A stretch of DNA of 64,000 bases from Xenorhabdus stockiae (GCF_002632825.1 NZ_NJAJ01000006.1:108457-172456), one strand, 5' to 3'. Counted from the first letter of the stretch, positions 53,874 to 62,632 are shown. The notes: a model not told the origin generated them from the letters alone. Translations and numbers: made by a program.

Positions 53874-55799
53874 TTAGCCAATATTCCCATTATTGAGATG
53901 TTTAATGCGGCGTTTTACCTCTTCCTGTTTACCCGTATTAAATGGACGGGCATCAGGGCTGCCAAGATACCCGCAAACCCGTCTTATCACGGAAACCTGG
54001 GCTGAATCATGATTACCACAAGCAGGGCAGGTGAAGCCTTTACTGGTACAGGAAAACTCTCCGGTAAAACCGCATTGATAGCATTCATCAATCGGGGTAT
54101 TGGTTCCATAATAAGGAACACGGGAATAACTGTAATCCCACACATCTTCCAGTGCTTTTAAATTATGTTGTAGGTTGGGATATTCGCCGTAGCAGATAAA
54201 ACCGCCATTCGCTAACGGAGGGTATGGTGCTTCAAAATCCAGTTTATCGTAAGGATTGACCTTCTTCTCTACATCCAGATGGAAGCTGTTTGTGTAATAG
54301 CCTTTATCTGTAACTCCACTGATTACTCCGAACTCAGCGACATCAAGACGACAAAAACGGTCACATAAACTCTCGCTTGGCGTACTGTATAAGCTGAAGC
54401 CATAGCCGGTTTGCTGTTTCCATTCATCGATGGCTTTACGCAGATGTTCAACGATAGCGAGTGCTTTTTGGCGGCGCTGTTCATTATCAAATAGATGAGT
54501 ATGGTCACCATATAACGCATTAATCGTTTCATGGATACCGATATACCCTAACGAAATAGAAGCCCGCCCATGTTTGAAGATTTCGGCAATGCTGTCATCT
54601 TCTTTTAGCCTTACTCCACAGGCTCCTTCCATATAGAGAATAGGGGCGACCCGTGCTTTGGTACTTTCCAGCCGCTCAATGCGCGTCATTAATGCTTTTC
54701 TGGCAACCAGCAAGCGTTGATCTAATAACTGCCAGAAGCGCATTTCATCACCCTTTGCTTCAATTGCAATGCGGGGAAGATTCAGGCTGATAACGCCTAA
54801 ATTATTGCGCCCGGCATGAATCTGCTGACTATCCTCTTCATAAACGCCCAGAAAACTTCGGCAACCCATCGGGGTTTTGAATGAGCCGGTGACTTTTATC
54901 ACCTGATCGTAATTAAGAATATCGGGATACATACGCTTGCTGGCACATTCCAGCGCCAATAATTTGATGTCATAGTTGGGATCACCAAACCGGTGATTCA
55001 GCCCATCACGAATGGCAAAAACCAGTTTCGGGAATACTGCCGTTTTGCGGTTTTTACCCAGACCTGCGAGGCGATTACGTAAAATAGCCGTCTGAATTAA
55101 ACGGGATTCTTTTGATGTACCCAACCCAAATCCGAATGTCACAAACGGCGTTTGCCCATTGGCGGTATGCAGCGTATTCACTTCATATTCCAGAGACTGG
55201 AACGCGTCGTAACATTCTTTTTCCGTGCGGGCTTCTGCGTAAGCTTTCTTATCTGTGATTTGCCACTCTTCAGCAATAATCAGGTGCTTGTGATAGCTGG
55301 CTTTAACAAAGGGAGCAAGCACTTCATCAATGCGGTCAATGGTTGTGCCGCCATAAATATGACTGGCGACCTGAGCAATAATTTGGGCTGTGACGGCAGT
55401 CGCTGTGGAGATAGACTTTGGCGGCTCAATCTCGGCATTTCCCATTTTAAAGCCGTGGGTCAGCATCCCTTCTAAATCGACCAACATGCAGTTAAACATC
55501 GGGAAAAATGGAGCATAATCTAGATCATGGTAGTGAATTTCGCCTTTCTCATGTGCCAGAACAACATCACTCGGCAGCATATGCTGTTTGGCATACTGTC
55601 TGGCAACGATCCCCGCCAACAAATCACGCTGAGTAGGGATCACTCTGGCATCTTTATTCGCGTTTTCATTGAGTAAAGGCAGGTCGCTTTGTTCGAGCAG
55701 ACCGCGTATTTCCTGATCCAGACGATCATGCCATCCGTGGAGAGTATTTTCCTCGGCGTTAACCAGATGGTCATTACGCTGCATCACAACCGTTTTCAC
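53874..55799 (-). CDS. nrdD: Anaerobic ribonucleoside-triphosphate reductase lacking its ATP-cone
   Basis: 641 residues against 712 in E. coli. Start at GTG 55799 with GAGGA ten bases upstream. The N-terminus (KTVVMQRNDHLV) resembles the first residues of an NrdD ATP-cone, but about 71 residues are then missing in frame and RLDQEIRGLLEQ continues as in E. coli from about residue 97. The rest is intact: FKTPMGCRSFLG, zinc cysteines CYQCGFTGE/CPACG and the radical-glycine site RRVCGYLGSPDARPF. The ATP-cone mediates dATP inhibition in E. coli NrdD, so this enzyme may lack that control. The longer upstream frame with a membrane-like helix is unlikely. Confidence 0.9.
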   Translation of the reverse strand: MKTVVMQRNDHLVNAEENTLHGWHDRLDQEIRGLLEQSDLPLLNENANKDARVIPTQRDLLAGIVARQYAKQHMLPSDVVLAHEKGEIHYHDLDYAPFFPMFNCMLVDLEGMLTHGFKMGNAEIEPPKSISTATAVTAQIIAQVASHIYGGTTIDRIDEVLAPFVKASYHKHLIIAEEWQITDKKAYAEARTEKECYDAFQSLEYEVNTLHTANGQTPFVTFGFGLGTSKESRLIQTAILRNRLAGLGKNRKTAVFPKLVFAIRDGLNHRFGDPNYDIKLLALECASKRMYPDILNYDQVIKVTGSFKTPMGCRSFLGVYEEDSQQIHAGRNNLGVISLNLPRIAIEAKGDEMRFWQLLDQRLLVARKALMTRIERLESTKARVAPILYMEGACGVRLKEDDSIAEIFKHGRASISLGYIGIHETINALYGDHTHLFDNEQRRQKALAIVEHLRKAIDEWKQQTGYGFSLYSTPSESLCDRFCRLDVAEFGVISGVTDKGYYTNSFHLDVEKKVNPYDKLDFEAPYPPLANGGFICYGEYPNLQHNLKALEDVWDYSYSRVPYYGTNTPIDECYQCGFTGEFSCTSKGFTCPACGNHDSAQVSVIRRVCGYLGSPDARPFNTGKQEEVKRRIKHLNNGNIG

Positions 55800-55918
55800 A
55801 ATAGAATTCCTCAGTATGTTATCCACCAGATAAATCGTAACGACTATTGCTGTGCCTATCACAATGACAGTTGCATAATGGCTAGTTTTTAACTTTATGT
55901 GGATAACCTTGTGCATAA

Positions 55919-55965
55919 GCACTATATGTAGTGGTTATTTTATATTTAAGCACAATATGTGGAGT
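55919..55965. promoter_or_regulatory. Tandem NrdR boxes upstream of nrdDG
   Basis: Two sites resembling the NrdR box: GCACTATATGTAGTGG (55919-55934) and GCACAATATGTGGAGT (55950-55965). Both share C-(T/A)-ATATGT-(A/G)-G and are 31 bases apart centre to centre, about three helical turns, as in known NrdR operators. They lie about 120-165 bases upstream of the nrdD GTG. Confidence 0.75.
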
Positions 55966-55992
55966 ATTGAAGCGAATATAGCGCTCAATAAA

Positions 55993-56006
55993 TTGATCTG
56001 AGACAA
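55993..56006. promoter_or_regulatory. FNR-like site upstream of nrdDG
   Basis: TTGATCTGAGACAA has one perfect FNR half-site (TTGAT) and a degenerate second half (GACAA instead of ATCAA). It is upstream of the NrdR boxes relative to nrdD. E. coli nrdDG is FNR-activated, so the placement is reasonable, but the match alone is weak. Confidence 0.35.
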
Positions 56007-56096
56007 AGAAAGGGGAAGTTGTTCCACAAAGAGATATACACAAAAAAGAGCAACCAACCCCAATATTGAGCCTATCAGGGTTGATAACGCTATGAA

Positions 56097-56483
56097 TTAG
56101 CTACGTACTGCAATCGCTTCGATTTCGATTTTTACATCTTTTGGCAGACGCGCCACTTCAACACATGAACGAGCAGGGAATGGCGCGTTATGTTCAGTGA
56201 AGAACGCTTCATAAGCAGCATTTACAACAGTGAAGTCATTCAGGTCTTTAACAAATACAGTTGTTTTCACAATATTGGCAACTTTCAGGCCAGATTGCTC
56301 AATGATGGCTTTAACGTTTTCCAGTGACTGGCGAGTTTGCGCAGTAATATCTTCAGAAACAGCACCTGTTTTTGGATCAACAGGGATTTGACCGGAAGTA
56401 ATAACCATGCTGCCCAGATCAACACCCTGAACATAAGGGCCGATTGCGGCTGGTGCATTTTCGGTATGAATGGAACGTGACAT
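56097..56483 (-). CDS. ridA: 2-iminobutanoate/2-iminopropanoate deaminase RidA
   Basis: 128-residue YjgF/RidA protein that hydrolyses reactive enamine/imine intermediates from threonine dehydratase and other PLP enzymes. Catalytic arginine in PARSCVEVARLPKDVKIEIE (about 103-122) and the N-terminal APAAIGPYVQG pattern. Full length as in E. coli. An ERIC element separates it from pyrI, its neighbour in E. coli as well. Confidence 0.95.
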   Translation of the reverse strand: MSRSIHTENAPAAIGPYVQGVDLGSMVITSGQIPVDPKTGAVSEDITAQTRQSLENVKAIIEQSGLKVANIVKTTVFVKDLNDFTVVNAAYEAFFTEHNAPFPARSCVEVARLPKDVKIEIEAIAVRS

Positions 56484-56516
56484 TAGGGGAACTCCTGTTT
56501 AACGTCAGAATTAAAG

Positions 56517-56641
56517 ATACCCGTCGTCTTTCAAGTTGCCTCTTTGTTGGCTGCACTCGCGCACCCCAGTCGCATAGTTATCTATGCTCAGGGGATTTTC
56601 TCTTTTGCCGCCGCGATACAACTCGAAATCCATAGGGTATA
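56517..56641. repeat. ERIC element
   Basis: 125-bp copy with left end ATACCCGTCGTC and right end GGGTATA and the core CTTTCAAGTTGCCTCTTTG. It is located between ridA and pyrI and is about 17 bp shorter than the 41138 copy in its central loop. Confidence 0.85.
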
Positions 56642-56694
56642 TGTTGAGAAGGCTTTATTATAGTGTCACTCGGCTTGGCATCAACTGCGGGATC

Positions 56695-57171
56695 TTAATC
56701 GTTGTTGATAACAGCCTGACGATCAAACTCTTTCTCACAGTACTTACAGCGAACGATAACATCATTTGCCGTTTCCATCACATGGAAGCTGCTTTCTACA
56801 GGCTCATTATGGCTGATACAGTTACCATTAGGGCAGACAAGGATACCGTCAATCTGTTCTGGCAGGTTGATTGGCATTTTCTTCACAACAACATAATTTT
56901 CAATGTTATTGACGGTTGCATGTGGTGCATACATAGCGAGCTGGTTTGCCTGCTGGGCTGTCAGGAAGGTATTTTCGAGTTTGATCAGATCTTTCTTCCC
57001 TAAGTGATTGGAAGGCAAATTCAGGCCAATAGTAATACGCTGATCAGTTTCTGTGAGTTTGAAGAGAGACAATAATTTAAAACCGATCTGAGCCGGAATA
57101 TGGTCGATAACTGTGCCACATTTAATGGCTTCTACTTGCAACTGATGGTCTTGTGGATGCGCTTGAGTCAT
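56695..57171 (-). CDS. pyrI: Aspartate carbamoyltransferase regulatory subunit, no adjacent pyrB
   Basis: 158-residue regulatory chain of ATCase, which binds CTP/ATP and a structural zinc. Start at 57171 ([17 protein letters not shown]) aligns with E. coli PyrI (153). N-terminal allosteric domain [19 protein letters not shown] (about 19-37); the zinc site [14 protein letters not shown] is complete. pyrB normally precedes pyrI in one operon, but here the upstream 270 bases hold no pyrB sequence and a divergent gene follows. If pyrB exists it is elsewhere. Confidence 0.92.
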   Translation of the reverse strand: MTQAHPQDHQLQVEAIKCGTVIDHIPAQIGFKLLSLFKLTETDQRITIGLNLPSNHLGKKDLIKLENTFLTAQQANQLAMYAPHATVNNIENYVVVKKMPINLPEQIDGILVCPNGNCISHNEPVESSFHVMETANDVIVRCKYCEKEFDRQAVINND

Positions 57172-57181
57172 GTTGTGTTGT

Positions 57182-57277
57182 GAATACCGTCTGGTATTCT
57201 TCCTCCGAATATTAGGGGATACCGACACATATTTTGTCATATAAGATTTGGCATTGCATCTTGTGTAACCGACACAA
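57182..57277. promoter_or_regulatory. pyrI upstream region with hairpin and repeats
   Basis: Just before the pyrI start, GAATACC (57182-57188) and GGTATTC (57193-57199) form a perfect hairpin. A strong purine stretch GGAGGAAG (minus strand, near 57200-57207) lies on the far side of it. ACCGACACA occurs at 57221 and 57268; the second belongs to the inverted repeat TTGTGT-N5-ACACAA (57261-57277). Together these suggest a leader or operator; no regulator was identified. Confidence 0.35.
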
Positions 57278-57471
57278 TTTTAAATGGTATTTAACCGGTT
57301 CAACAGAAAGAAAATTAAAATTTGATAGCTTTTAACTTTGTTGCTAGTCTGTAAATACCTTGTTATTTTCAAATAAATTAAATTAATGATTAAAGTCTCT
57401 TTTATTTAACTAATTAATAAAGTTTATTTAAATATAACTAAGTGAAAACAAAAAAGAATATGAAGGTTAAT

Positions 57472-58200
57472 ATGCTGCATTCTTTTACTGAGCGTAAAAT
57501 TAGTACAAAAAAGCTTTTTGACTGGGAAAGCATTAATAAAATATCTATTAATGAATGTCATGAACCTTTAGAAATTATTTATGAAACGGATAAAATAAAA
57601 CTGAAACCGGTTTATTTTCTTGCTGGTATCAATGGTGCTGTTGAATATTGTGCAGTAAGAAAAAGCGTGGCTGAAAAATTAATACAGGCTTCACAATTAT
57701 TACCTTCTCATTTAGGGCTTTTAGTTTTGGATGGGTGGCGTTCACGAGAAACTCAGCTTGCATTGCAGGAGAAAACACGGGCTACCATTGCGCAGCAGTA
57801 CAGCTATTTATCCATTGAAGAACAAAAACTATTACTGGAACAGTTTGTGGCACCGGCCCCGACTGAGCAAAATCCGGTGAGTCCCCATCTGACAGGGGGT
57901 TCAGTGGATGTGACGCTGTTTGATATTGCCTCCGGTAACGCATTGTTTATGGGCACAGAATTTGATGAAGTAGATGATCTGTCTTACACCGCAGCCTTAG
58001 AACAAGCATCGGATACAAACATGCCGGCAGTATTATACCGTCGGATATTGCATCACATTATGGTTCAGGCTGGCTTTACTAACCTGCCGACTGAATGGTG
58101 GCATTACGATTATGGTAATGCTTTATGGGCATTCTATAAAAATGCTCAGGCTGTTTATGGTGCAGTGGAAGGCATCAGGGGATCAGACAGCACAATATAG
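57472..58200 (+). CDS. VanX-type D-alanyl-D-alanine dipeptidase
   Basis: 242-residue zinc dipeptidase of the M15D (VanX/DdpX) family, which cleaves D-Ala-D-Ala. Zinc and catalytic residues: conserved arginine in LDGWRSRETQ, HLTGGSVDVTL (the SxHxxGxxxD-type site) and EWWHYDYG with catalytic Glu and ligand His near the C-terminus. Start 57472 is preferred for its GAAGG five bases upstream; GTG 57442 and ATG 57460 are alternatives. No signal peptide, so probably cytoplasmic. No vanA/vanH-like ligase is adjacent, so a resistance role is not indicated; dipeptide catabolism is more likely. Confidence 0.85.
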   Translation: MLHSFTERKISTKKLFDWESINKISINECHEPLEIIYETDKIKLKPVYFLAGINGAVEYCAVRKSVAEKLIQASQLLPSHLGLLVLDGWRSRETQLALQEKTRATIAQQYSYLSIEEQKLLLEQFVAPAPTEQNPVSPHLTGGSVDVTLFDIASGNALFMGTEFDEVDDLSYTAALEQASDTNMPAVLYRRILHHIMVQAGFTNLPTEWWHYDYGNALWAFYKNAQAVYGAVEGIRGSDSTI

Positions 58201-58241
58201 AATATTATCGGTCTGAACATAATAAGAGGTTAAATTACATA

Positions 58242-59459
58242 ATGAAAAATACCTTAATTGACGCTGATAATTCATTAATGCTGTGGGCTTTTATTATGAT
58301 TGCGGTAGCGGCTGCAATTATGCTGGAGCAAAAATATAAATGGGCCACTAAAATACCGGGCGCTGTTATTGCTCTGGTCATCGCTATTTTTGCTTCTAAC
58401 TTACATATTATTCCGACCGAAGCTCCCGCTTATGATGTTGTCTGGGAATATATTGTCCCTTTAGCCATTCCGCTACTGTTATTTAAAACCAATTTACATA
58501 ATCTGATTACCGGCAGTTGGCGGTTATTTATATTATTTTTGATTTCCTCTGTCGCGACGATGATTGGCACAGTTGTTGCCTTTCATTTACTCAGAGGATA
58601 TATCCCAGAGCTGGATAAAATCAGTGGGATGATGTCTGCATCTTATACGGGGGGTGGGGTCAACTTTGCCGCAATGGCAGCCAAATTAGCACCATCTGAA
58701 AGTATGACGGCATCCGCTATTGTTGCTGATCATATGATGATGGCCGCTTATTTTATTATCCTGATGGTCATATCCGGCTGGTCAGTGGCAAGGAAATTCT
58801 GGGGAAGCCCTTATTCTGATGCGATTGACAATAATCCTGAACTGGATAAATCGCGGACTTTAGCTGCTGCTTACTGGAAACCAAAAAATATTGCTCTGAA
58901 AGATATTGCGTTGGCACTGGCATGGTCAATTTTTATTGTGGCGCTGTCATTCCATCTTTCATCATGGTTAAAGGCGTTGTTCGGGCAGCCTGACAGCATC
59001 TATCAGGAACTGGTTTTCAGTTTAATATCAGATAAATACCTGCTTCTTACTACAGTGACATTTATTCTGGTATCGATATTCAAAAAAACCTTCAGCAATC
59101 TTAATGGTACGCAGGAATTAGGCACTTACGCTATTTATATGTTTTTTGTTGTTATCGGCATACCGGCATCTGTCCACGCTATTATCAGTAATGCGCCATT
59201 GCTGTTTGTCTTTGTTTTTATTATTGCCATGATTAACCTGTTGATCACTTTCTCAGCAGGGAAAATATTTAAATTCAGTCTGGAAGAAAATATTCTTGCC
59301 TGTAATGCCAATATTGGCGGGCCAACCACAGCGGCGGCAATGGCAATCAGCCGTGGCTGGAATTCCTTGGTCGGACCGATTATGGTCATTGGTACAGTTG
59401 GTTATGTTATTGGTAATTATGTCGGCACGTTTGTTTATTTTGTGGTGGAGAATATGTGA
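58242..59459 (+). CDS. DUF819 family membrane protein
   Basis: 405-residue integral membrane protein with about eleven hydrophobic helices. DUF819 (YjcL-like) signatures are GMMSASYTGGGVNFAAMA (about 127-144) and ACNANIGGPTTAAAMAISRGW (split over about 353-373). Members have sodium-symporter-like architecture but undefined substrates. It is 41 bases after the dipeptidase on the same strand, so transport of a dipeptide or its D-alanine products is a reasonable inference. Confidence 0.82.
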   Translation: MKNTLIDADNSLMLWAFIMIAVAAAIMLEQKYKWATKIPGAVIALVIAIFASNLHIIPTEAPAYDVVWEYIVPLAIPLLLFKTNLHNLITGSWRLFILFLISSVATMIGTVVAFHLLRGYIPELDKISGMMSASYTGGGVNFAAMAAKLAPSESMTASAIVADHMMMAAYFIILMVISGWSVARKFWGSPYSDAIDNNPELDKSRTLAAAYWKPKNIALKDIALALAWSIFIVALSFHLSSWLKALFGQPDSIYQELVFSLISDKYLLLTTVTFILVSIFKKTFSNLNGTQELGTYAIYMFFVVIGIPASVHAIISNAPLLFVFVFIIAMINLLITFSAGKIFKFSLEENILACNANIGGPTTAAAMAISRGWNSLVGPIMVIGTVGYVIGNYVGTFVYFVVENM

Positions 59460-59480
59460 TAACCGATGAAATTCAGTCTG

Positions 59481-59981
59481 TCAGGAAAGTGTCATCTTCC
59501 TGAGCATACGGTTCACAATAATACGGTGTGCAAGAGCTACCGGGATCATATACATTTTCCCAAAAAAATTATGGGTAATAACGGATGCTGTGACAGTAAC
59601 TTTATAGCCTTTTCCCTGATTATCATTTGATAAAACATTCAGGGAGACTAAAACGGTTAAGTGTATATCTTCTGATAGCAGGCATAATTCATCATTACTG
59701 ATACGGATAATCTTAAAAAAATCAATAGAGCTTCCTTCTTGCATGTTTTCGTCTAAATGCCCGCCAGAGAACCCATTGATTTTTTCAACACCTGCGAGAC
59801 TTGATATTTTATCTCTGATTGCAAAAGACAAACGTATCCAGAATGGTGTTTTCTTTGTCATTTCATTATAAACAGTCAGGGCAGTGGCTTTATTTTTAAT
59901 AAAAGTATTTTGCTGGCTGTAATAGTCTAATTTATCTTTTTTATTTAAAAGCAAAAAACCAAAATCATCACGGTAGTACAT
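59481..59981 (-). CDS. DUF2867-type protein
   Basis: 166-residue protein without signal peptide. The ending HNFFGKMYMIPVALAHRIIV followed by NRMLRKM is the hallmark of DUF2867 proteins, whose function is unknown; PFWIRLSFAIRDKISSLAGV near residue 46 is a second conserved block. It is convergent with the DUF819 gene and preceded (upstream) by an ERIC remnant. Confidence 0.7.
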   Translation of the reverse strand: MYYRDDFGFLLLNKKDKLDYYSQQNTFIKNKATALTVYNEMTKKTPFWIRLSFAIRDKISSLAGVEKINGFSGGHLDENMQEGSSIDFFKIIRISNDELCLLSEDIHLTVLVSLNVLSNDNQGKGYKVTVTASVITHNFFGKMYMIPVALAHRIIVNRMLRKMTLS

Positions 59982-60008
59982 ATGACACCACGCTATTATT
60001 TTTCCTAA

Positions 60009-60049
60009 TATACACTTCGTCTTTCAACTTTCCCCTTTGATAAAGTATA
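60009..60049. repeat. Truncated ERIC-like remnant
   Basis: About 41 bp: TATACACTTCGTCTTTCAAC matches the left end of the 41138 ERIC, then the sequence runs to AAAGTATA, so only the two termini remain. It was probably left by internal deletion of an ERIC copy. The 59982-60313 gap also carries a CRP-like site and the ydeP promoter region. Confidence 0.6.
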
Positions 60050-60148
60050 AAAAATGCTCACAATTGAATTAAAAATGAACAATACTTTATCTTGCTAACG
60101 TCTTATCATTGCATTTATTTTCACCAACTCAAATATGCTATCTGACAA

Positions 60149-60164
60149 TGTGATATCCATCACA
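60149..60164. promoter_or_regulatory. CRP site upstream of ydeP
   Basis: TGTGATATCCATCACA is a perfect TGTGA-N6-TCACA palindrome, the core CRP consensus, with flanking AA on the left. It is centred about 157 bases before the ydeP ATG and points to cAMP-CRP control. Confidence 0.7.
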
Positions 60165-60313
60165 TGGCAGGTTACAGTATCAACAGGAAGATAATTCGGT
60201 TTTCTCGTTGTATAAGAACGGAATAAGTATCACAATAAATCTGTTCGGCGTTCCTGATTCATCTGCCATCCGTGGCCAATTCTTTGACCACCAGGTTAAA
60301 AATAGAGATTGTT

Positions 60314-62632
60314 ATGAAATTCAAATCAAAAATAAAACCCTATCACGCCGCAGCGGGAGGTTGGGGGTCATTGGAGGCAACAACACGTTTTGTCTTTGAT
60401 AGTAAACAAGTATTAAAGAATATGGTTAATCTGATGCGCATGAACAAACCCAGAGGCTTTGACTGCCCGGGATGTGCATGGGGTGATGATAACAAAAGTC
60501 TTTTCAGCTTTTGTGAAAATGGCGCGAAAGCAGTTACTTGGGAAGCCACCCGGCGTTATGTAGACCGGGAGTTTTTTGCCACACATAGTGTTAGCAAACT
60601 CTACGAACAAAGCGATTACTTTCTGGAATATCAAGGGCGCGTTATTGAACCGATGCGCTATAACCATGAGACAGATCACTATGAGCCTATTAGCTGGGAG
60701 CAGGCTTTTTCTTTGATCGCCAGACACATTAATAGAATGGAAAACCCGAACCAACTGGAGCTGTATACTTCCGGTCGGGCCAGTAATGAAGCCTCATGGC
60801 TGTATCAGCTATTTGGCCGGGTACTGGGGACGAATAACTTTCCTGATTGCTCAAATATGTGTCATGAAGCCAGCGGTTACGGGTTACTGAAAAGTCTGGG
60901 AGTGGGTAAAGGAACGATTCGTCTGAATGATTTTGATCATGCAGATGCCATTTTTGTCTTTGGGCAGAATCCCGGTACAAATCACCCACGGATGCTGCAT
61001 AGCCTGCGGCACGCGGCAGAGCACGGAGCCAGAATTGTTACCTTCAATACATTGCGTGAACGCGGCTTAGAGCGCTTTGCTGATCCACAAAAACCCCTCG
61101 AAATTGTTACTCCAATGGCAGGCAATATCAGCCACCGTTATTATCAGCCTAAATTAGGCGGAGATATGGCTGCTGTGCGGGGGATGGTCAAAGCGTTGTT
61201 GGAAGTTAATAACGCTCGTATAGCTGCCGGAGCAGCGGGTATTTTTGCTCAAGACTTTATTTCGGCTCATACCGAAGGTGTGGAGGCTTATTTACAGGAA
61301 GTGGCTGCCACTCAATGGTCATTTATAGAGGAACAATCAGGTCTGACGCAACAACAGCTACGTGAAGCTGCGGATGTTTATCTGCATGCTGAACGTGTGA
61401 TTTGCACTTGGGCAATGGGTATTACTCAGCATAAACACTCTATTGATACAGTTCGTGAGATCACAAACCTGCAATTACTGTTTGGTCAGTTAGGTAAACC
61501 TGGTGCTGGAGTGTGTCCGGTGCGTGGTCACAGTAACGTACAAGGAAACCGGACGATGGGGATTAATGAGCAACCGTCTCAGGCTTTCCTTGATAGTCTG
61601 GCAAATCACTTTGGTTTTGAACCTCCCCGTGCTCATGGTCATAATGTGGTGAAAGCGCTGGAAGCGATGCTGCGTGATGAAGTGAAAGTACTGATTGCGT
61701 TGGGTGGAAATCTCGCTGCTGCTGCGCCGGACAGCCCACGTACAGAAGAAGCACTTCGACATTGTGATTTGACTGTTCATATCAGTACAAAATTAAATCG
61801 GAGTCATCTTGTTACCGGTAAAAAAGATGCTCTTATCCTACCGGCACTGGGGCGTACAGAACAGGATATTCAGCTCAGTGGTGCGCAGTTTGTTACGGTA
61901 GAAGATTCTTTCAGCATGGTGCACGCCTCCGAAGGGATAAACAAACCACTATTTGATACACAGCGTTCTGAAACAGCAATTGTTGCGGGCATTGCTAATG
62001 CGGTTTTAGGTAATACGCCAGCAATTAACTGGCTGGAATTAGCCGGAGATTACAACAAAATCCGTGATCACATTAGCGCAACTATTCCCGGTTTTGCTGA
62101 CTTTAATAAAAAATGTGAACATCCGGGCGGCTTCTATCTTGGTAATGCGGCGGCAGAGTTGCGCTTTCAGACCCCGAGTAAAAAAGCTGAATTTAGTCAT
62201 GCACCATTGCCAGACACACTGTTTCCCCAAATTGCTGGAGAAGACGTTCCTTTTGCTTTGCAAACCTTGCGCTCCCATGATCAATACAATACAACCATCT
62301 ATGGTTTAGACGACCGCTATCGTGGCGTTTATGGTCAACGGGAGGTCTTGTTTATGAACCCGGAAGATATTGCTCAATCGGGCTATCAGGAGGGAGATCT
62401 GGTTGATATCGAGACCATCTGGCACGACGGTATTGAGCGCAAAGTATGTGGATTTAAATTAGTCCCTTACACTATTCCGCGCGGTAATCTTGCCGCTTAT
62501 TACCCTGAAACCAATCCGTTAGTACCGATGGACAGCTTTGGTCATGGTACAGGTACACCCACATCCAAATCTGTTCCGGTGAAGTTATCGCTGACTGCAT
62601 TGAAGGATTCAGAATCTCAGCGCCTCATATAA
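60314..62632 (+). CDS. ydeP: YdeP/FdhF-type molybdopterin oxidoreductase
   Basis: 772-residue protein closely resembling E. coli YdeP (759), a molybdopterin oxidoreductase tied to acid resistance. Start 60314 (MKFKSKIKPYHAAAGGWGS). Conserved blocks: PRGFDCPGCAWGDDNKSLF (about 41-59), LYTSGRASNEASWLYQLFGR (about 140-160), NFPDCSNMCHEASGYG, GHNP/GQNPGTNHPRM, CPVRGHSNVQGNRTMG and RSHDQYNTTIYGLDDRYRG. Substrate and redox partner unknown. Preceded by a CRP-like site. Confidence 0.9.
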   Translation: MKFKSKIKPYHAAAGGWGSLEATTRFVFDSKQVLKNMVNLMRMNKPRGFDCPGCAWGDDNKSLFSFCENGAKAVTWEATRRYVDREFFATHSVSKLYEQSDYFLEYQGRVIEPMRYNHETDHYEPISWEQAFSLIARHINRMENPNQLELYTSGRASNEASWLYQLFGRVLGTNNFPDCSNMCHEASGYGLLKSLGVGKGTIRLNDFDHADAIFVFGQNPGTNHPRMLHSLRHAAEHGARIVTFNTLRERGLERFADPQKPLEIVTPMAGNISHRYYQPKLGGDMAAVRGMVKALLEVNNARIAAGAAGIFAQDFISAHTEGVEAYLQEVAATQWSFIEEQSGLTQQQLREAADVYLHAERVICTWAMGITQHKHSIDTVREITNLQLLFGQLGKPGAGVCPVRGHSNVQGNRTMGINEQPSQAFLDSLANHFGFEPPRAHGHNVVKALEAMLRDEVKVLIALGGNLAAAAPDSPRTEEALRHCDLTVHISTKLNRSHLVTGKKDALILPALGRTEQDIQLSGAQFVTVEDSFSMVHASEGINKPLFDTQRSETAIVAGIANAVLGNTPAINWLELAGDYNKIRDHISATIPGFADFNKKCEHPGGFYLGNAAAELRFQTPSKKAEFSHAPLPDTLFPQIAGEDVPFALQTLRSHDQYNTTIYGLDDRYRGVYGQREVLFMNPEDIAQSGYQEGDLVDIETIWHDGIERKVCGFKLVPYTIPRGNLAAYYPETNPLVPMDSFGHGTGTPTSKSVPVKLSLTALKDSESQRLI

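Noticed and set aside
55800..55922. Upstream extension of nrdD to an ATG at 55922, adding 41 residues with a membrane-like helix
   Set aside because: The ATG lies inside the first NrdR-like box, the segment has no NrdD similarity, and GTG 55799 has a good ribosome site and NrdD-like first residues.
57442..57471. GTG 57442 or ATG 57460 as start of the VanX-like gene
   Set aside because: Both lack a convincing ribosome site, whereas ATG 57472 has GAAGG at the right distance; the extra residues are a Lys-rich stretch.
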